Assembly: GCA_016718805.1 (NCBI GenBank)
Contig: JADKCP010000001.1
Span: forward strand, 1,414,001 to 1,478,000
DNA: 64,000 bases
Reading direction: 5' to 3'
Source of the DNA: Bacteroidota bacterium
Lineage (GTDB): Bacteria; Bacteroidota; Bacteroidia; UBA4408
Positions 1 through 9,600 of the stretch are shown piece by piece; the first letter of the stretch is position 1, and the number at the start of each line of letters is the position of its first letter. The notes beneath the pieces are model-generated. The model saw nothing but the letters and a program-made list of their open reading frames with translations, ran no database searches and had not been told where the DNA came from. A program made the position numbers and the translations under genes.

Positions 1-203
1 GCGAAGTCAGTTTGCATCAGAATTCTACTTTAAGTTAGTTCTGTAGTTTGTGCGAAAGTCAGGGTTATTTTTATCGAATTTTACTGCGTTCAGATAGTGT
101 CTTAAAAACTATATCCTCTTTTGAATTAGCAAGAAATGGTTGAATCAAATGTTTTGACTGCGTATGATACCGAATTACTTTGAATACCTGATATTGTGAA
201 ACT

Positions 204-1754
204 ATGAAAAGATCGATTAAATACTATCGAATTATTTGGTTACGACACGATTTACCGGCTGGACTAACTGTTTTTTTAGTGGCACTCCCTCTTTGCTTGG
301 GAATAGCACTGGCTTCTGGTGCACCGCTTTATGCAGGTTTAGTCTCGGGTATTGTAGGTGGTTTGTTGGTTTCGTTGTTAAGTGGTTCTCAATTGGCAGT
401 ATCGGGACCTGCAGCTGGATTAACAACCTTGGTTGCTGCTACTTTACTTACTTTAGGTGACTATCGTTTATTTTGCGTGGCTGTTGTAATTGCAGGTTTA
501 TTTCAACTTGTATTAGGTGTTGTGAAATTGGGAAGTATATCCAATTATTTTCCGTCGGCAGTAATAAAGGGAATGTTAGCCGCAATTGGTGTGATATTAA
601 TTGCAAAGCAGATCCCATTGTCTTTAGGTTATGATAAGCCTGATTTTTGGACAAGTGGAATTAGCAGTTTGTTTGCAAGTGGAAACTTGCTGAACAACTT
701 TCATAATCTGGAATTTCACTTTACAAAAAGTACAATCCTAATTAGCTTAATTTCATTGGCTATTTTAGTATTTTATGAACGCATTATTGCAAAAAAGAGC
801 AATCTTTTGCCGGCTCCTTTACTAGTAGTGTTGGTGGGAATTATTGTAGTGGAATTCGTAAACCACTCAGATACTGCTTCCCAACTAAAATCATCTCAGC
901 TTGTTAGCATACCCGCAGATTTTTTTTCTGGAATTGTAAGTCCTGATTTTTCTCAACTTTTTACGAACATGAAAATTTGGGAGGCGGGAATTTTAATTGG
1001 ACTTTTGGCTTCTTTGGAAACATTGTTGTGTATTGAAGCAGTTGATAAGTTGGATAAACGAAATAGAATAACTCCAGTTAATCGTGAACTAATTGCTCAA
1101 GGAATTGGAAATATGGTATGTGGTTTACTGGGAGCATTACCTATTACTGCCGTTGTTGTTAGAGGAGCAGCAAACGTGGATGCCGGCGCACGAAGCAAAT
1201 TTTCTTCCTTTACACATGGTTTATTTTTACTTCTCGCAGTGGTATTTTTTCCTTTTATACTTAATAAAATTCCATACGCATCACTGGCAGCGATATTGTT
1301 GGTTACAGGCTATAATTTAACTAAACCAAAGTTATATAAACACATGTGGTCGTTAGGAAGCAAACAATTTCTTCCTTTCGCAATTACTGTAATCGTTATA
1401 TTACTTACTGATTTATTGATAGGAGTGAGCATTGGACTTTTAGTATCCCTTTATTTTATTATTCAAAATAATTTTAAAGCTGAATATAAAATTTCACAAA
1501 CTGTGCATTTGGGCATTGAAACATACCTCATTCAACTCAACAGCAATGTTACCTTTTTAAATAAAGTGAAACTTCGAAAAGCCTTAGATTCTATTCCGGA
1601 ATACAGCAATTTAACTATTGACGGAAGCAAATGTAATTTTATCGATTTTGATATTTTGGAAACCATAAGTGAATTTAAAAATAAAGCACATGATCGACAT
1701 ATAACTTTAAATCTAATACAAGTGCAAGTTGTAAATATTTCTGCATTACATTGA
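204..1754 (+). CDS. SulP family inorganic anion transporter with STAS domain
   Basis: A 516-residue polytopic inner-membrane protein of the SulP/SLC26 family, which moves sulfate, bicarbonate or other small anions. The N-terminal half holds the typical Sulfate_transp core, with 'PLCLGIALASGAPLYAGL' near residues 29-46 and about 10-12 hydrophobic segments up to residue 420. The last 90 residues look like a STAS domain, with the 'DGSKCNFIDFD' stretch typical of its nucleotide-binding-like loop. The ATG at 204 is followed at once by basic residues and then the first membrane segment. Substrate cannot be read from sequence; in Bacteroidota such genes are often bicarbonate or sulfate transporters. 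The gene stands alone, with no carbonic anhydrase beside it here. Confidence 0.9.
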   Translation: MKRSIKYYRIIWLRHDLPAGLTVFLVALPLCLGIALASGAPLYAGLVSGIVGGLLVSLLSGSQLAVSGPAAGLTTLVAATLLTLGDYRLFCVAVVIAGLFQLVLGVVKLGSISNYFPSAVIKGMLAAIGVILIAKQIPLSLGYDKPDFWTSGISSLFASGNLLNNFHNLEFHFTKSTILISLISLAILVFYERIIAKKSNLLPAPLLVVLVGIIVVEFVNHSDTASQLKSSQLVSIPADFFSGIVSPDFSQLFTNMKIWEAGILIGLLASLETLLCIEAVDKLDKRNRITPVNRELIAQGIGNMVCGLLGALPITAVVVRGAANVDAGARSKFSSFTHGLFLLLAVVFFPFILNKIPYASLAAILLVTGYNLTKPKLYKHMWSLGSKQFLPFAITVIVILLTDLLIGVSIGLLVSLYFIIQNNFKAEYKISQTVHLGIETYLIQLNSNVTFLNKVKLRKALDSIPEYSNLTIDGSKCNFIDFDILETISEFKNKAHDRHITLNLIQVQVVNISALH

Positions 1755-1824
1755 AAGGTTTTAGTTGTTTGCGCTTATTACTTTCACATTTTCCGAGTTG
1801 TTTTATATTTATTAATTACAGTCA

Positions 1825-2412
1825 ATGAAAATAAAGAGTATTACCGTTTTTTGTGGTTCCAGCGAAGGAACAGTTTCGAGCTACAAAACTGTAGCTTATG
1901 AGTTGGGTAAATTACTGGCAATGGAAAAAATTCAGCTAGTTTATGGTGGTGCAAAGATTGGTTTAATGGGAGCTGTGGCGGATGGAGCTTTGCAAAATGG
2001 AGGAAGGGTAATTGGTGTTTTACCTCATTTTTTGAGCAGCAAGGAAATAGCCCATAACGGTCTCTCAGAATTAATTTTGGTGAATAGCATGCACGAACGA
2101 AAATCCAAAATGAATGAATTGTGTGATGCCGTAATTGCCTTGCCCGGTGGGTTTGGTACTATGGAAGAATTTTTTGAAATGCTCACCTGGTCGCAGTTGG
2201 GATTACACAACAAACCAATGGGATTACTCAACTGTGCTGGATTTTATGCTCCGTTGTTAGAACTGGTTTCTCAAATGTACAGTACCGGATTTATTCAACA
2301 GCAACATTTAAATAGTATTCAAATTAGTTCTGATCCTATTGATTTACTTGAAAAATTAAGGACTTATCAAGCTCCCGAAAGTGGTAAATGGCTTACCAAT
2401 GAATCAACCTAA
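1825..2412 (+). CDS. LOG family protein (TIGR00730), putative cytokinin riboside 5'-monophosphate phosphoribohydrolase
   Basis: A 195-residue cytosolic protein with the Rossmann-like lysine-decarboxylase/LOG fold. The family signature 'PGGFGTMEEFFE' is present, as is the upstream 'HERKSKM' arginine segment, so both catalytic motifs of nucleoside monophosphate phosphoribohydrolases look intact. The N-terminal 'ITVFCGSSEG' is the usual nucleotide-binding start. LOG enzymes split AMP-type nucleotides into base and ribose 5-phosphate; the role in non-plant-associated bacteria is unclear. Length matches the family (about 190 residues). It lies 70 bp after the SulP gene on the same strand, and could be co-transcribed with it. 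Confidence 0.9.
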   Translation: MKIKSITVFCGSSEGTVSSYKTVAYELGKLLAMEKIQLVYGGAKIGLMGAVADGALQNGGRVIGVLPHFLSSKEIAHNGLSELILVNSMHERKSKMNELCDAVIALPGGFGTMEEFFEMLTWSQLGLHNKPMGLLNCAGFYAPLLELVSQMYSTGFIQQQHLNSIQISSDPIDLLEKLRTYQAPESGKWLTNEST

Positions 2413-2477
2413 TAGTGCAGCTTTTGCATGCTAAAGTATAAACTCTGTTTTTAGCTTGTTTTGTTGAACCTTCAAAC

Positions 2478-2508
2478 TTTTACTTGCTGAATATAATTTC
2501 TATATTTG
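2478..2508 (+). promoter_or_regulatory. Possible Bacteroidota-type promoter for the YfiR-SpoIIE gene
   Basis: A perfect -7 element TATATTTG (consensus TAnnTTTG) lies at 2501-2508. It is preceded, after a 19-base spacer, by TTTT at 2478-2481, one base off the -33 TTTG. Transcription would start near 2515, giving a leader of about 90 bases. Confidence 0.4.
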
Positions 2509-2603
2509 ATTCACCACAGGCAAGGTAAACCTTTATATACGAATTGCAGTATACAGCCTGTAAAGTATACAAGTTATTTGCGCAAAGAATTTAAGTTTAA
2601 ATT

Positions 2604-4502
2604 ATGAAGTATTTAAAATTACCGCTAGCTATACTCTCATTTATATTGATTTTTACAAGTGCCAAGGCAATTGACAAGGATTCAAAAATAAAAGCAGGAC
2701 TAGTATTTAAATTTGCACATGCTATTGAATGGCAGAATCCACGTGAGCTGAGCGATTTTCGAATTGCACTTTTAGGTGCACATCCTGATTTAGTAACTGA
2801 GTTAAAACGAATAACTAACCGCAAGAAGGAGGGTAAATTTTTCATTCGAATCATTACTTATGCTTCTATTGCAGAGGTTGGACCATGCGAAATTTTATAC
2901 GTTGATTTTGCAAAATTTCCCGCATTTAATTTATCAGCATTAAAAAGCAAAGGATTGCTTATTTCTGACAATAACCTTTACATGGATAAAACCATGCTTG
3001 CATTTATACAAGTTGATCGTAAACTTAGTTTTGAAATTAACAAAAGCAATATTCAGAATGGAGGATTGAAGCTTACTAGTGGCTTTGTAGGTTTAGCAAA
3101 AAAAACAATTCGTATGAATGAAGAGTCCTCTGATTTGGAATTTTCAGACAATACTGCTCCTACTTCTTCTGCTGAAAATACTACCTCAACACCTATTGAA
3201 AGCCAAGTAACAACTACTGCTGTTCCTACTGAATCCAAAGCCGTTAAAAAGACAGAGGATAAAAAATCCCAAAAAACAAAATCAAAGGTAACAACTGAAG
3301 ACCCAGAATTTATTAGAAAGCAGGAAGAAATAAAACAAAAGGAACGCGAGATTGATTTGAAAATGAATGAGGTAGTTAGTAAAAAACAAAGACTCGATCA
3401 ACAATTACAATCAGAAACCTTATCGACCGACGAAAAAATAAAATTAGCTGAAGATCGTATCAATTTGAGTAAGCAAGAATTTGGATTGCGCGATAGTGTG
3501 GTCTCAACCAAGAAAAAGGAATACGAAAATTTGCAACAAGAGCTGAGTAAACTCAACGGAAAGTACATTACTGTAATTAAAGAATTGAATTTACAGAAGG
3601 TATTAAACATTATGATTGTGGCCATGATTGGCTTTATTATAATCGCCTTGTTTGTGGTGTATCGCAATTATAGAAGTAAGTTGGCGGCAAATGTGTTGCT
3701 TGAGTCTCAGAAGCAAGAAATAACCCAACAAAAGAAAATTATTGAAGAAAAGAATCATGAAGTGCTCGATAGTATTAACTACTCGAAACGTATTCAATCG
3801 GCAATTTTGCCCGATATGCATGAGATAGAGAAAAACTTAAGCGACTTTTTTATTTTGTATAAACCAAAAGATATTGTGAGTGGTGATTTTTACTATTATA
3901 ACAAAAGTAACAATGATATATTTTTAGCTGCCGCTGATTGCACAGGACACGGAGTACCGGGTGCTTTTATGAGTTTGGTAGGAGTGAAGGAATCGCGCAT
4001 TGCAAATGCCCAGTTTAATTCGCCAGGAAAAATTTTAAAGGCTTTGAATAATGGAGTAAAAGAAACGCTTCGTCAAACCGCTGAAGATGCTACCGGTGAT
4101 GGAATTGATATTGGACTTATTCGATTATCTAACACACAAGTTGCATACGCCGGTGCCAACAGACCTTTGTGGATTATTAAGAAAAATTCCTTCAACTTAA
4201 TCGAAATAAAAGCTACTAAATCGGCAATAGCCGGATATACAAAAGCCAATCAAGAGTTTGAAGAACATTTGATTGATTTGGAAAAAGGCGATTGTTTGTA
4301 TTTGTTTTCGGATGGTTATGCAGATCAGTTTGGCGGAGAGTTTCATAAAAAACTTACAACCAAACGTTTTAAAGATTATTTGATTTCTATAAAAAATCAT
4401 ACAATGAAAGATCAGCGTAAGGAGTTAGAAAATTTTATTGAGAAATGGCGTGGCATCGATGAGCAAGTCGACGATATTCTTGTAATTGGTATTCGAATAT
4501 AA
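2604..4502 (+). CDS. YfiR-domain / SpoIIE-type PP2C serine phosphatase, transmembrane
   Basis: A 632-residue protein that appears to join an extracytoplasmic sensor to a cytoplasmic phosphatase. Residues 1-22 form a signal peptide; about 25-170 resemble YfiR/DUF4154 ('IKAGLVFKFAHAIEW'); 180-235 is a Thr/Ser/Lys-rich linker; 235-325 is a charged coiled coil; 334-354 is a membrane helix; about 430-632 is a SpoIIE/PP2C domain. The metal-binding motifs look complete: 'SGDFYY', 'DCTGHGVPGAFMS', 'FSDGYADQ' and the late 'VDDILV'. YfiR in Pseudomonas is a separate periplasmic repressor of a diguanylate cyclase; here the same kind of domain is covalently tied to a phosphatase, so a redox or envelope signal may control dephosphorylation of an anti-sigma antagonist. 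No such partner lies beside it. The function assignment is inference; the domains are clear. Confidence 0.85.
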   Translation: MKYLKLPLAILSFILIFTSAKAIDKDSKIKAGLVFKFAHAIEWQNPRELSDFRIALLGAHPDLVTELKRITNRKKEGKFFIRIITYASIAEVGPCEILYVDFAKFPAFNLSALKSKGLLISDNNLYMDKTMLAFIQVDRKLSFEINKSNIQNGGLKLTSGFVGLAKKTIRMNEESSDLEFSDNTAPTSSAENTTSTPIESQVTTTAVPTESKAVKKTEDKKSQKTKSKVTTEDPEFIRKQEEIKQKEREIDLKMNEVVSKKQRLDQQLQSETLSTDEKIKLAEDRINLSKQEFGLRDSVVSTKKKEYENLQQELSKLNGKYITVIKELNLQKVLNIMIVAMIGFIIIALFVVYRNYRSKLAANVLLESQKQEITQQKKIIEEKNHEVLDSINYSKRIQSAILPDMHEIEKNLSDFFILYKPKDIVSGDFYYYNKSNNDIFLAAADCTGHGVPGAFMSLVGVKESRIANAQFNSPGKILKALNNGVKETLRQTAEDATGDGIDIGLIRLSNTQVAYAGANRPLWIIKKNSFNLIEIKATKSAIAGYTKANQEFEEHLIDLEKGDCLYLFSDGYADQFGGEFHKKLTTKRFKDYLISIKNHTMKDQRKELENFIEKWRGIDEQVDDILVIGIRI

Positions 4503-4532
4503 ATAGTATCCATAAGGAATAAATCAAGAAAA

Positions 4533-5543
4533 ATGAAAATTCAAAACTCATTTACTAGACTTTTGCAGCTGGAGTTTCCGATGATTATGGCACCCATGTT
4601 TTTGGTGAGTAATTATGAGATGGTAGAAGCAGCCATGCAAAATGGAATAATGGGAACTTTTCCGAGTTTGAATTTCAGAAAGGAAGGAGAGCTGGAACAA
4701 TTGATTCAGCGATTACATGCAGCAAAACAAACTCAAAACCTAAAGGGTAATTTCGGGATAAATTTAATAGTTCAAAAATCAAATCCACTTTATGCAAAGC
4801 ATCTTGAAATTTGTGTTGCCAATAAAGTACCATTTTATATTACTTCGCTTGGCAATCCTAAGGAAGTAATCGATAAAGCACATCAATACGGAGCAAAGGT
4901 TTTTTGCGATGTTACCAATATTGTGCATGCCCAAAAATGCGCAGACTCGGGATGTGATGGTTTTATAGCAGTTGGACAAGCAGCTGGTGGACATGCAGGA
5001 CCTAATTCATTGCAAGTATTAGTTCCATCGCTGCACCATCACTTTCCCAACATGCCTGTAATAGCAGCCGGAGGAATTGCTAGTGGTGAAGGAATTGTAT
5101 CGGTATTGGCACTTGGTGCTGCAGGTGTTTCTGTTGGAACTCGTTTTATTGCTAGCATAGAATCAAAAGTGAATCAAGCCTATAAGGATGCAATTGTTAG
5201 TTCCCACATGGATGATATTGTGTTTACTACTAAAATTTCGGGCACACCCTGTACTATAATTAATACACCTTACGCAAAAAAAATAGGCTACAAGCAAAAC
5301 TGGTTGGAGCGTTTGTTATCGAATAACAAAACCACCAAAAAATATTTTAAAATGTTGGTTCAGATAAGAGGAATGCAAAAGCTAGAACGTTCAGTAAAAC
5401 CTGCCGGTTACGATACTTTGTGGTGTGCCGGACAATCGGTTGAGCTTATCGACGATATTCAATCTTGCAGTCAAATAATTACGCGCATGAGGACAGAAAC
5501 AGCTGAAGCTTTTAAAAATTTACAACAAACTTTACAAGCTTGA
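4533..5543 (+). CDS. Nitronate monooxygenase / 2-nitropropane dioxygenase family flavoprotein
   Basis: A 336-residue FMN-dependent TIM-barrel enzyme of the NMO (2-nitropropane dioxygenase-like) family, which oxidises alkyl nitronates; close relatives include FabK-type enoyl-ACP reductases. Seen motifs are 'PMIMAPMFLVSNYEMV' at the start, 'CDGFIAVGQAAGGHAG' in the middle and the phosphate-binding 'AAGGIASGEG' plus 'GAAGVSVGTRFIAS' loops. The His in GGHAG matches the catalytic His of the family. It starts 30 bp after the phosphatase gene. Its stop codon abuts directly on the stop of the convergent response regulator gene, with no base between. The true substrate is uncertain. Confidence 0.88.
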   Translation: MKIQNSFTRLLQLEFPMIMAPMFLVSNYEMVEAAMQNGIMGTFPSLNFRKEGELEQLIQRLHAAKQTQNLKGNFGINLIVQKSNPLYAKHLEICVANKVPFYITSLGNPKEVIDKAHQYGAKVFCDVTNIVHAQKCADSGCDGFIAVGQAAGGHAGPNSLQVLVPSLHHHFPNMPVIAAGGIASGEGIVSVLALGAAGVSVGTRFIASIESKVNQAYKDAIVSSHMDDIVFTTKISGTPCTIINTPYAKKIGYKQNWLERLLSNNKTTKKYFKMLVQIRGMQKLERSVKPAGYDTLWCAGQSVELIDDIQSCSQIITRMRTETAEAFKNLQQTLQA

Positions 5544-5954
5544 TTATTTTTCCCAAAATAGGGTGCTTCTTACTACGTAATTTGGATTTTCAAAAATATT
5601 AAGCACCGAAGCCGATAAGCGGTTTAAACTGGTTTTCAAAATATAATCATCGGCTCCTGCTCGAATACTTTCTACAATAAAATTTTCTGCAACAGCACCA
5701 GTAATATTTACAAAGGGAATAGCAATTTTGTTTTGCTTTAAAATATTAAGTGCTTCCAGTGAATTAAATTGGGGCAAGGTAAAATCTGACAAAATTAAAT
5801 CGGGAGTAAATTTTTCGAGTGCGTATATAAAATCAATTCGGGTTTGAACTATATAGCTGCTAAATTCAATAGAGGCACGTCTTAGCTCACGCTGTATTAG
5901 TTCCACATCGTGAGGAGAATCTTCAATGAACAGTATTTTAATTGGCTTGTCCAT
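5544..5954 (-). CDS. Single-domain response regulator (receiver only)
   Basis: A 136-residue CheY-like receiver with no output domain. The acidic pocket is at Glu11-Asp12, the phosphoacceptor is Asp57 in 'LILSDFTLP', the switch Thr is Thr85 ('NITG') and the conserved Lys is Lys107 ('ILKTSL'). A receiver without an output domain probably passes phosphate on or binds a partner. It follows the other receiver gene by 21 bp on the same strand, and both lie downstream of the large PAS histidine kinase, so the three probably form one phosphorelay. Confidence 0.9.
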   Translation of the reverse strand: MDKPIKILFIEDSPHDVELIQRELRRASIEFSSYIVQTRIDFIYALEKFTPDLILSDFTLPQFNSLEALNILKQNKIAIPFVNITGAVAENFIVESIRAGADDYILKTSLNRLSASVLNIFENPNYVVRSTLFWEK

Positions 5955-5975
5955 TTTGTATAAAGTTAAAACGCA

Positions 5976-6413
5976 TTATAGTTTTAACGTTTGATTTACC
6001 GTTAACCAATAATTTCCAACCTCCATAACCACCTTGCTGAATTTATCTGATTCTACAGGTTTTACAACATAGCTGTTGACCCCTAATTTAGTACATTTTT
6101 TAATATCCTCCAATTGTCTGGAACTAGTATATACTACTACCGGAATCATTAATGTACGTTTATCACCTTTAATAATCTTTAAAACATCGAACCCATTCAC
6201 TTTAGGCATTTTTAAATCCAACATAATAACACTGGGCGTGTTTTCAATTTGCCTGTGCGAGTAGGCACCGGTCGCAAATAAAAAATCAAGTGCTTCAACT
6301 CCGTCTTTTACATGATAGGCTTTAGAAGGAACTTGCGCTTTTTTTAGTGCTCTCATGGTTAATTCAGCGTCAGTGTCGTTGTCTTCAACCACTAAAATCT
6401 GTACGTCTTTCAT
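5976..6413 (-). CDS. Single-domain response regulator, Rcp1-like
   Basis: A 145-residue receiver domain. Key residues are the acidic pair Glu10-Asp11, phosphoacceptor Asp66 ('IMLDLKMPK'), Thr96 ('VVYTSS') and Lys118 ('VVKPVE'). The insertion between residues 47 and 60 and the 'LDLKMPKVNGFDVL' segment resemble the Rcp1-type receivers that partner phytochrome-like or multi-PAS kinases. There is no DNA-binding domain. The gene lies 195 bp downstream of the 1348-residue histidine kinase and 21 bp upstream of a second receiver gene. Confidence 0.92.
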   Translation of the reverse strand: MKDVQILVVEDNDTDAELTMRALKKAQVPSKAYHVKDGVEALDFLFATGAYSHRQIENTPSVIMLDLKMPKVNGFDVLKIIKGDKRTLMIPVVVYTSSRQLEDIKKCTKLGVNSYVVKPVESDKFSKVVMEVGNYWLTVNQTLKL

Positions 6414-6608
6414 GTTTATCTAGCTATGTGTTCTCTGATCTAAATTGAATAACGAAGTTAAAAAACAAAATGGTATTTGACTTTAAATTCAATTTATTTT
6501 TGAGAATATGTTAATTGCTTCCTATAACGCAGCAATTAAATTTAGGATTTAGTAAATCGGTGAAATGTTGTTTTAATCGGATTAAGGTAATTATTTAGGA
6601 AACTTCAA

Positions 6609-9600
6609 CTACTTTGGCAAAGAGAAATAAAAAGTGGAACCCTTATCAACTTTGGATTCGGCCCAAACTTTACCATCGTTTTTTTGAATTATACGTTGAA
6701 CAATGGCTAATCCTACTCCTGTTCCTTCAAATTCGCCCCCGTGTAAACGTTGAAATACACCAAACAATTTATCGTAATACTGCATATTAAAGCCAACTCC
6801 ATTATCTTTTATAAAATAGATCAACTCCTTTTTTTCCACTTTACACCCAATCGTTATTTTTATTTTGTTTCTGTTAGATGCATACTTAATACTATTCGAA
6901 ATAAGATTAAACCAAACTTGTTTAATAGTAGCAGAATCAACTAAAGCAACAGACAATTCTTCTAAATCGATTTCAAATTTTGAAGCAGGTAAAGACGCAG
7001 TTAATTCGGTAATTATTTTTTGAACAATTTCGTTCATGTTTACTTCTACCTTAATTACTTCCTGTTTACTAAGGCGGCTAAAATGTAACAAGTCATCAAT
7101 TAATTGACCCATTTTTTTAGCATTACTCATAATTACTTCCATTAATCTTTTGGCTTCACTATCAAGTAAATCGGTATAATCTTCTTTAAGGATTTGTGTA
7201 AATCCATCAATTGCTCTTAATGGCGCTCGCAAATCATGTGAAATGGTATAACTAAATGCCTCTAGTTCGCGGTTGCTTAACTCTAGTTGTGCAATGTTTA
7301 ATTCTAAATCAACATTTAATTTATTGATAGTTTCTTCTCGTTTTTTTCGCTCAGTTATATCTCTGTTTACTGCAAGGTATCCAATGGCATTACCTTCATT
7401 GTCGCGGTTTACCGATAGAGAAGAAAGAATCGGCACAAAGCTTCCGTCCTTTCTTTTTTGCAGTACTTCACCACTCCAGGATCCTTTGTATTTTAAATCA
7501 AGTAAAAAGTTTCGCTTAGTGCTATTTATAAACTCGGTCAATAATACATCTTCTGCAACCCTACCAATTATTTCTTCTGGCGGAAATCCATATATTTTTT
7601 CTGCTGCTTTATTGTAACTATTTATTACCCAATTTAAATCAGAAGCTATGATTGCATCCGTAGCATTGTTGATCATGTAGGTAGATTGAATAATTTTTTC
7701 CTCAGCATTTTTCATTTGTGTAAGGTCATCAACTGTACCTACATAGCCGATTATTTTATTATTGTTCAGCATTTCGGCCGCTTTTGCTTTACACCACACC
7801 ACAGTGCCATCGGGCCTTTTAAAACGATGAATACTTTCGTATGCCTTTTTATGAGAAATTGAATCTTCCCACTCTTTACTTACTCTTGAAGTATCTTCAG
7901 GATGTATTGCACGTACCCAACCATCACCCAAGAGCTGTGCAGCAGGCAATCCGGTAATGGTTTGATAAGCAATATTTGTATAAGTACAATATCCTTCAGG
8001 ATTGGTTACAAAAACGCCCAATGGAGATGCATCATTCATCGCTCTGAATTTTGCTTCACTGTTTCGCAAGGCTTCTTCCTGGAATTTTCGGTCCATGATA
8101 TCGGTATGTGAACCTGCAAAACGGTAAGCTTTTCCTTTGTTGTCGCGCAAAACAGCGCCTCTAGCTAGCACCCAATGATAATAGCCTTTTTTATGTAATA
8201 GTTGCAATTCTATTTCATAATTTTTCGTATTTCCGTTGATGTAATCATTCACAATTGCAAATACCTGTTTTACAGAATCCGGATGAAGCAGCTTTGTAAA
8301 AGTATCAAGGTGATTTTGCAATTCATGTTCCTGATAACCCAACATACTTTTCCAACGTGCCGAAAAATAAACATGGTTGCTAATTAAATTCCAATCCCAT
8401 AAACCATCGTTGGCTCCTTGAACAGCAATCTCATACCTTTCTCTACTCTGCTTTAATTCAAATTCAGTATTTTTTTGTTCGCTGATATCTAATATCACAC
8501 CATTCCAAAGTATACTACCGCTTTCTGATTTTTCGGGTTTCGCAATCGATTTTAACCAACGAACTTTTCCGGATGGCAATTGAAACATGCTTTCAAACTC
8601 TATTGGTTTCATGGTTTTAGCAGATTCGAATAAAGTGCTAAAAAACCGTGAAATATCATCTTGGTTTAGTAATTTCCACACAACCTTTGCATCTTCCATT
8701 ATCGCTTGTGGCTCTAACTCAAAAATTTCACGGCTTCCTTCGCTTACGTATACAAACTTTCGATCCGATTCAGATTTTAGTTCATACTGGAAAATTACAC
8801 CGGGAACATTTTTCGCCAAGTGAGTTAATTGTGTTTGTGCATCGCGAACGAGTTTTTCAGCTTTAAGTTGTTCACTTATATCGCGGGCTACACCAAGATA
8901 GCCTGTTACAAAATTGTTAGCATCTTTCAACACCGAAATTGAAAGCAAAACTGGAATACGTGTACCTGATTTACTGATATATTCGGTTTCAATAATTGTT
9001 GGATGATCTAATTTTTCTTTAGGAAGTAGTGCATTGTAGCCCATTCCTTCTGAGGTAATATTCTCAAAAGTTAAGCGCCAAGGTTCAAAAAACAGTTCAG
9101 GACCGTGGCGGTTAATAATTTCTCCGGCTGTATAGCCAAGCATTTCTTCCGAACCTTTATTGTATTCTATTATTTTTCCATCTTTATCCGTCGCAATAAT
9201 TGAATACTCGGTACCATTTAATATGGCAGATTGTAGGATGTTCGTTTTTTGCAACTCAGTTTCTGCATGTCGACGTTCGGTTATATCTGTTGAAACAGCA
9301 CACACAGCATATATTTGATTCGATGCATCATAGAGAGGAAATTTAGAGGTAATGCTCGTATGCATTTCGTCATCCACCGGAAAATCTAATTCAAATTCTT
9401 TGATTTGTGCCGATTTTAATACTTCTACATCGTGTTGATAGATTTTTTCTGCAACATCCTTTGGAAAAAAATCGAAAAGGCTTTTGCCTAAAATTTTATC
9501 GCTTGATGTATGAAATAGTTTTTCATACTGCCTGTTCACAAATAAAAATTTTCCTTCCTTATCACGTATAGCTATCAAAGAATTGGTATTGTCCAAGATA

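Noticed and set aside
1..203. Coding end of an upstream gene at the left edge
   Set aside because: No convincing reading frame enters from the edge; the 203 bases look intergenic, although a short tail of a gene cannot be ruled out.
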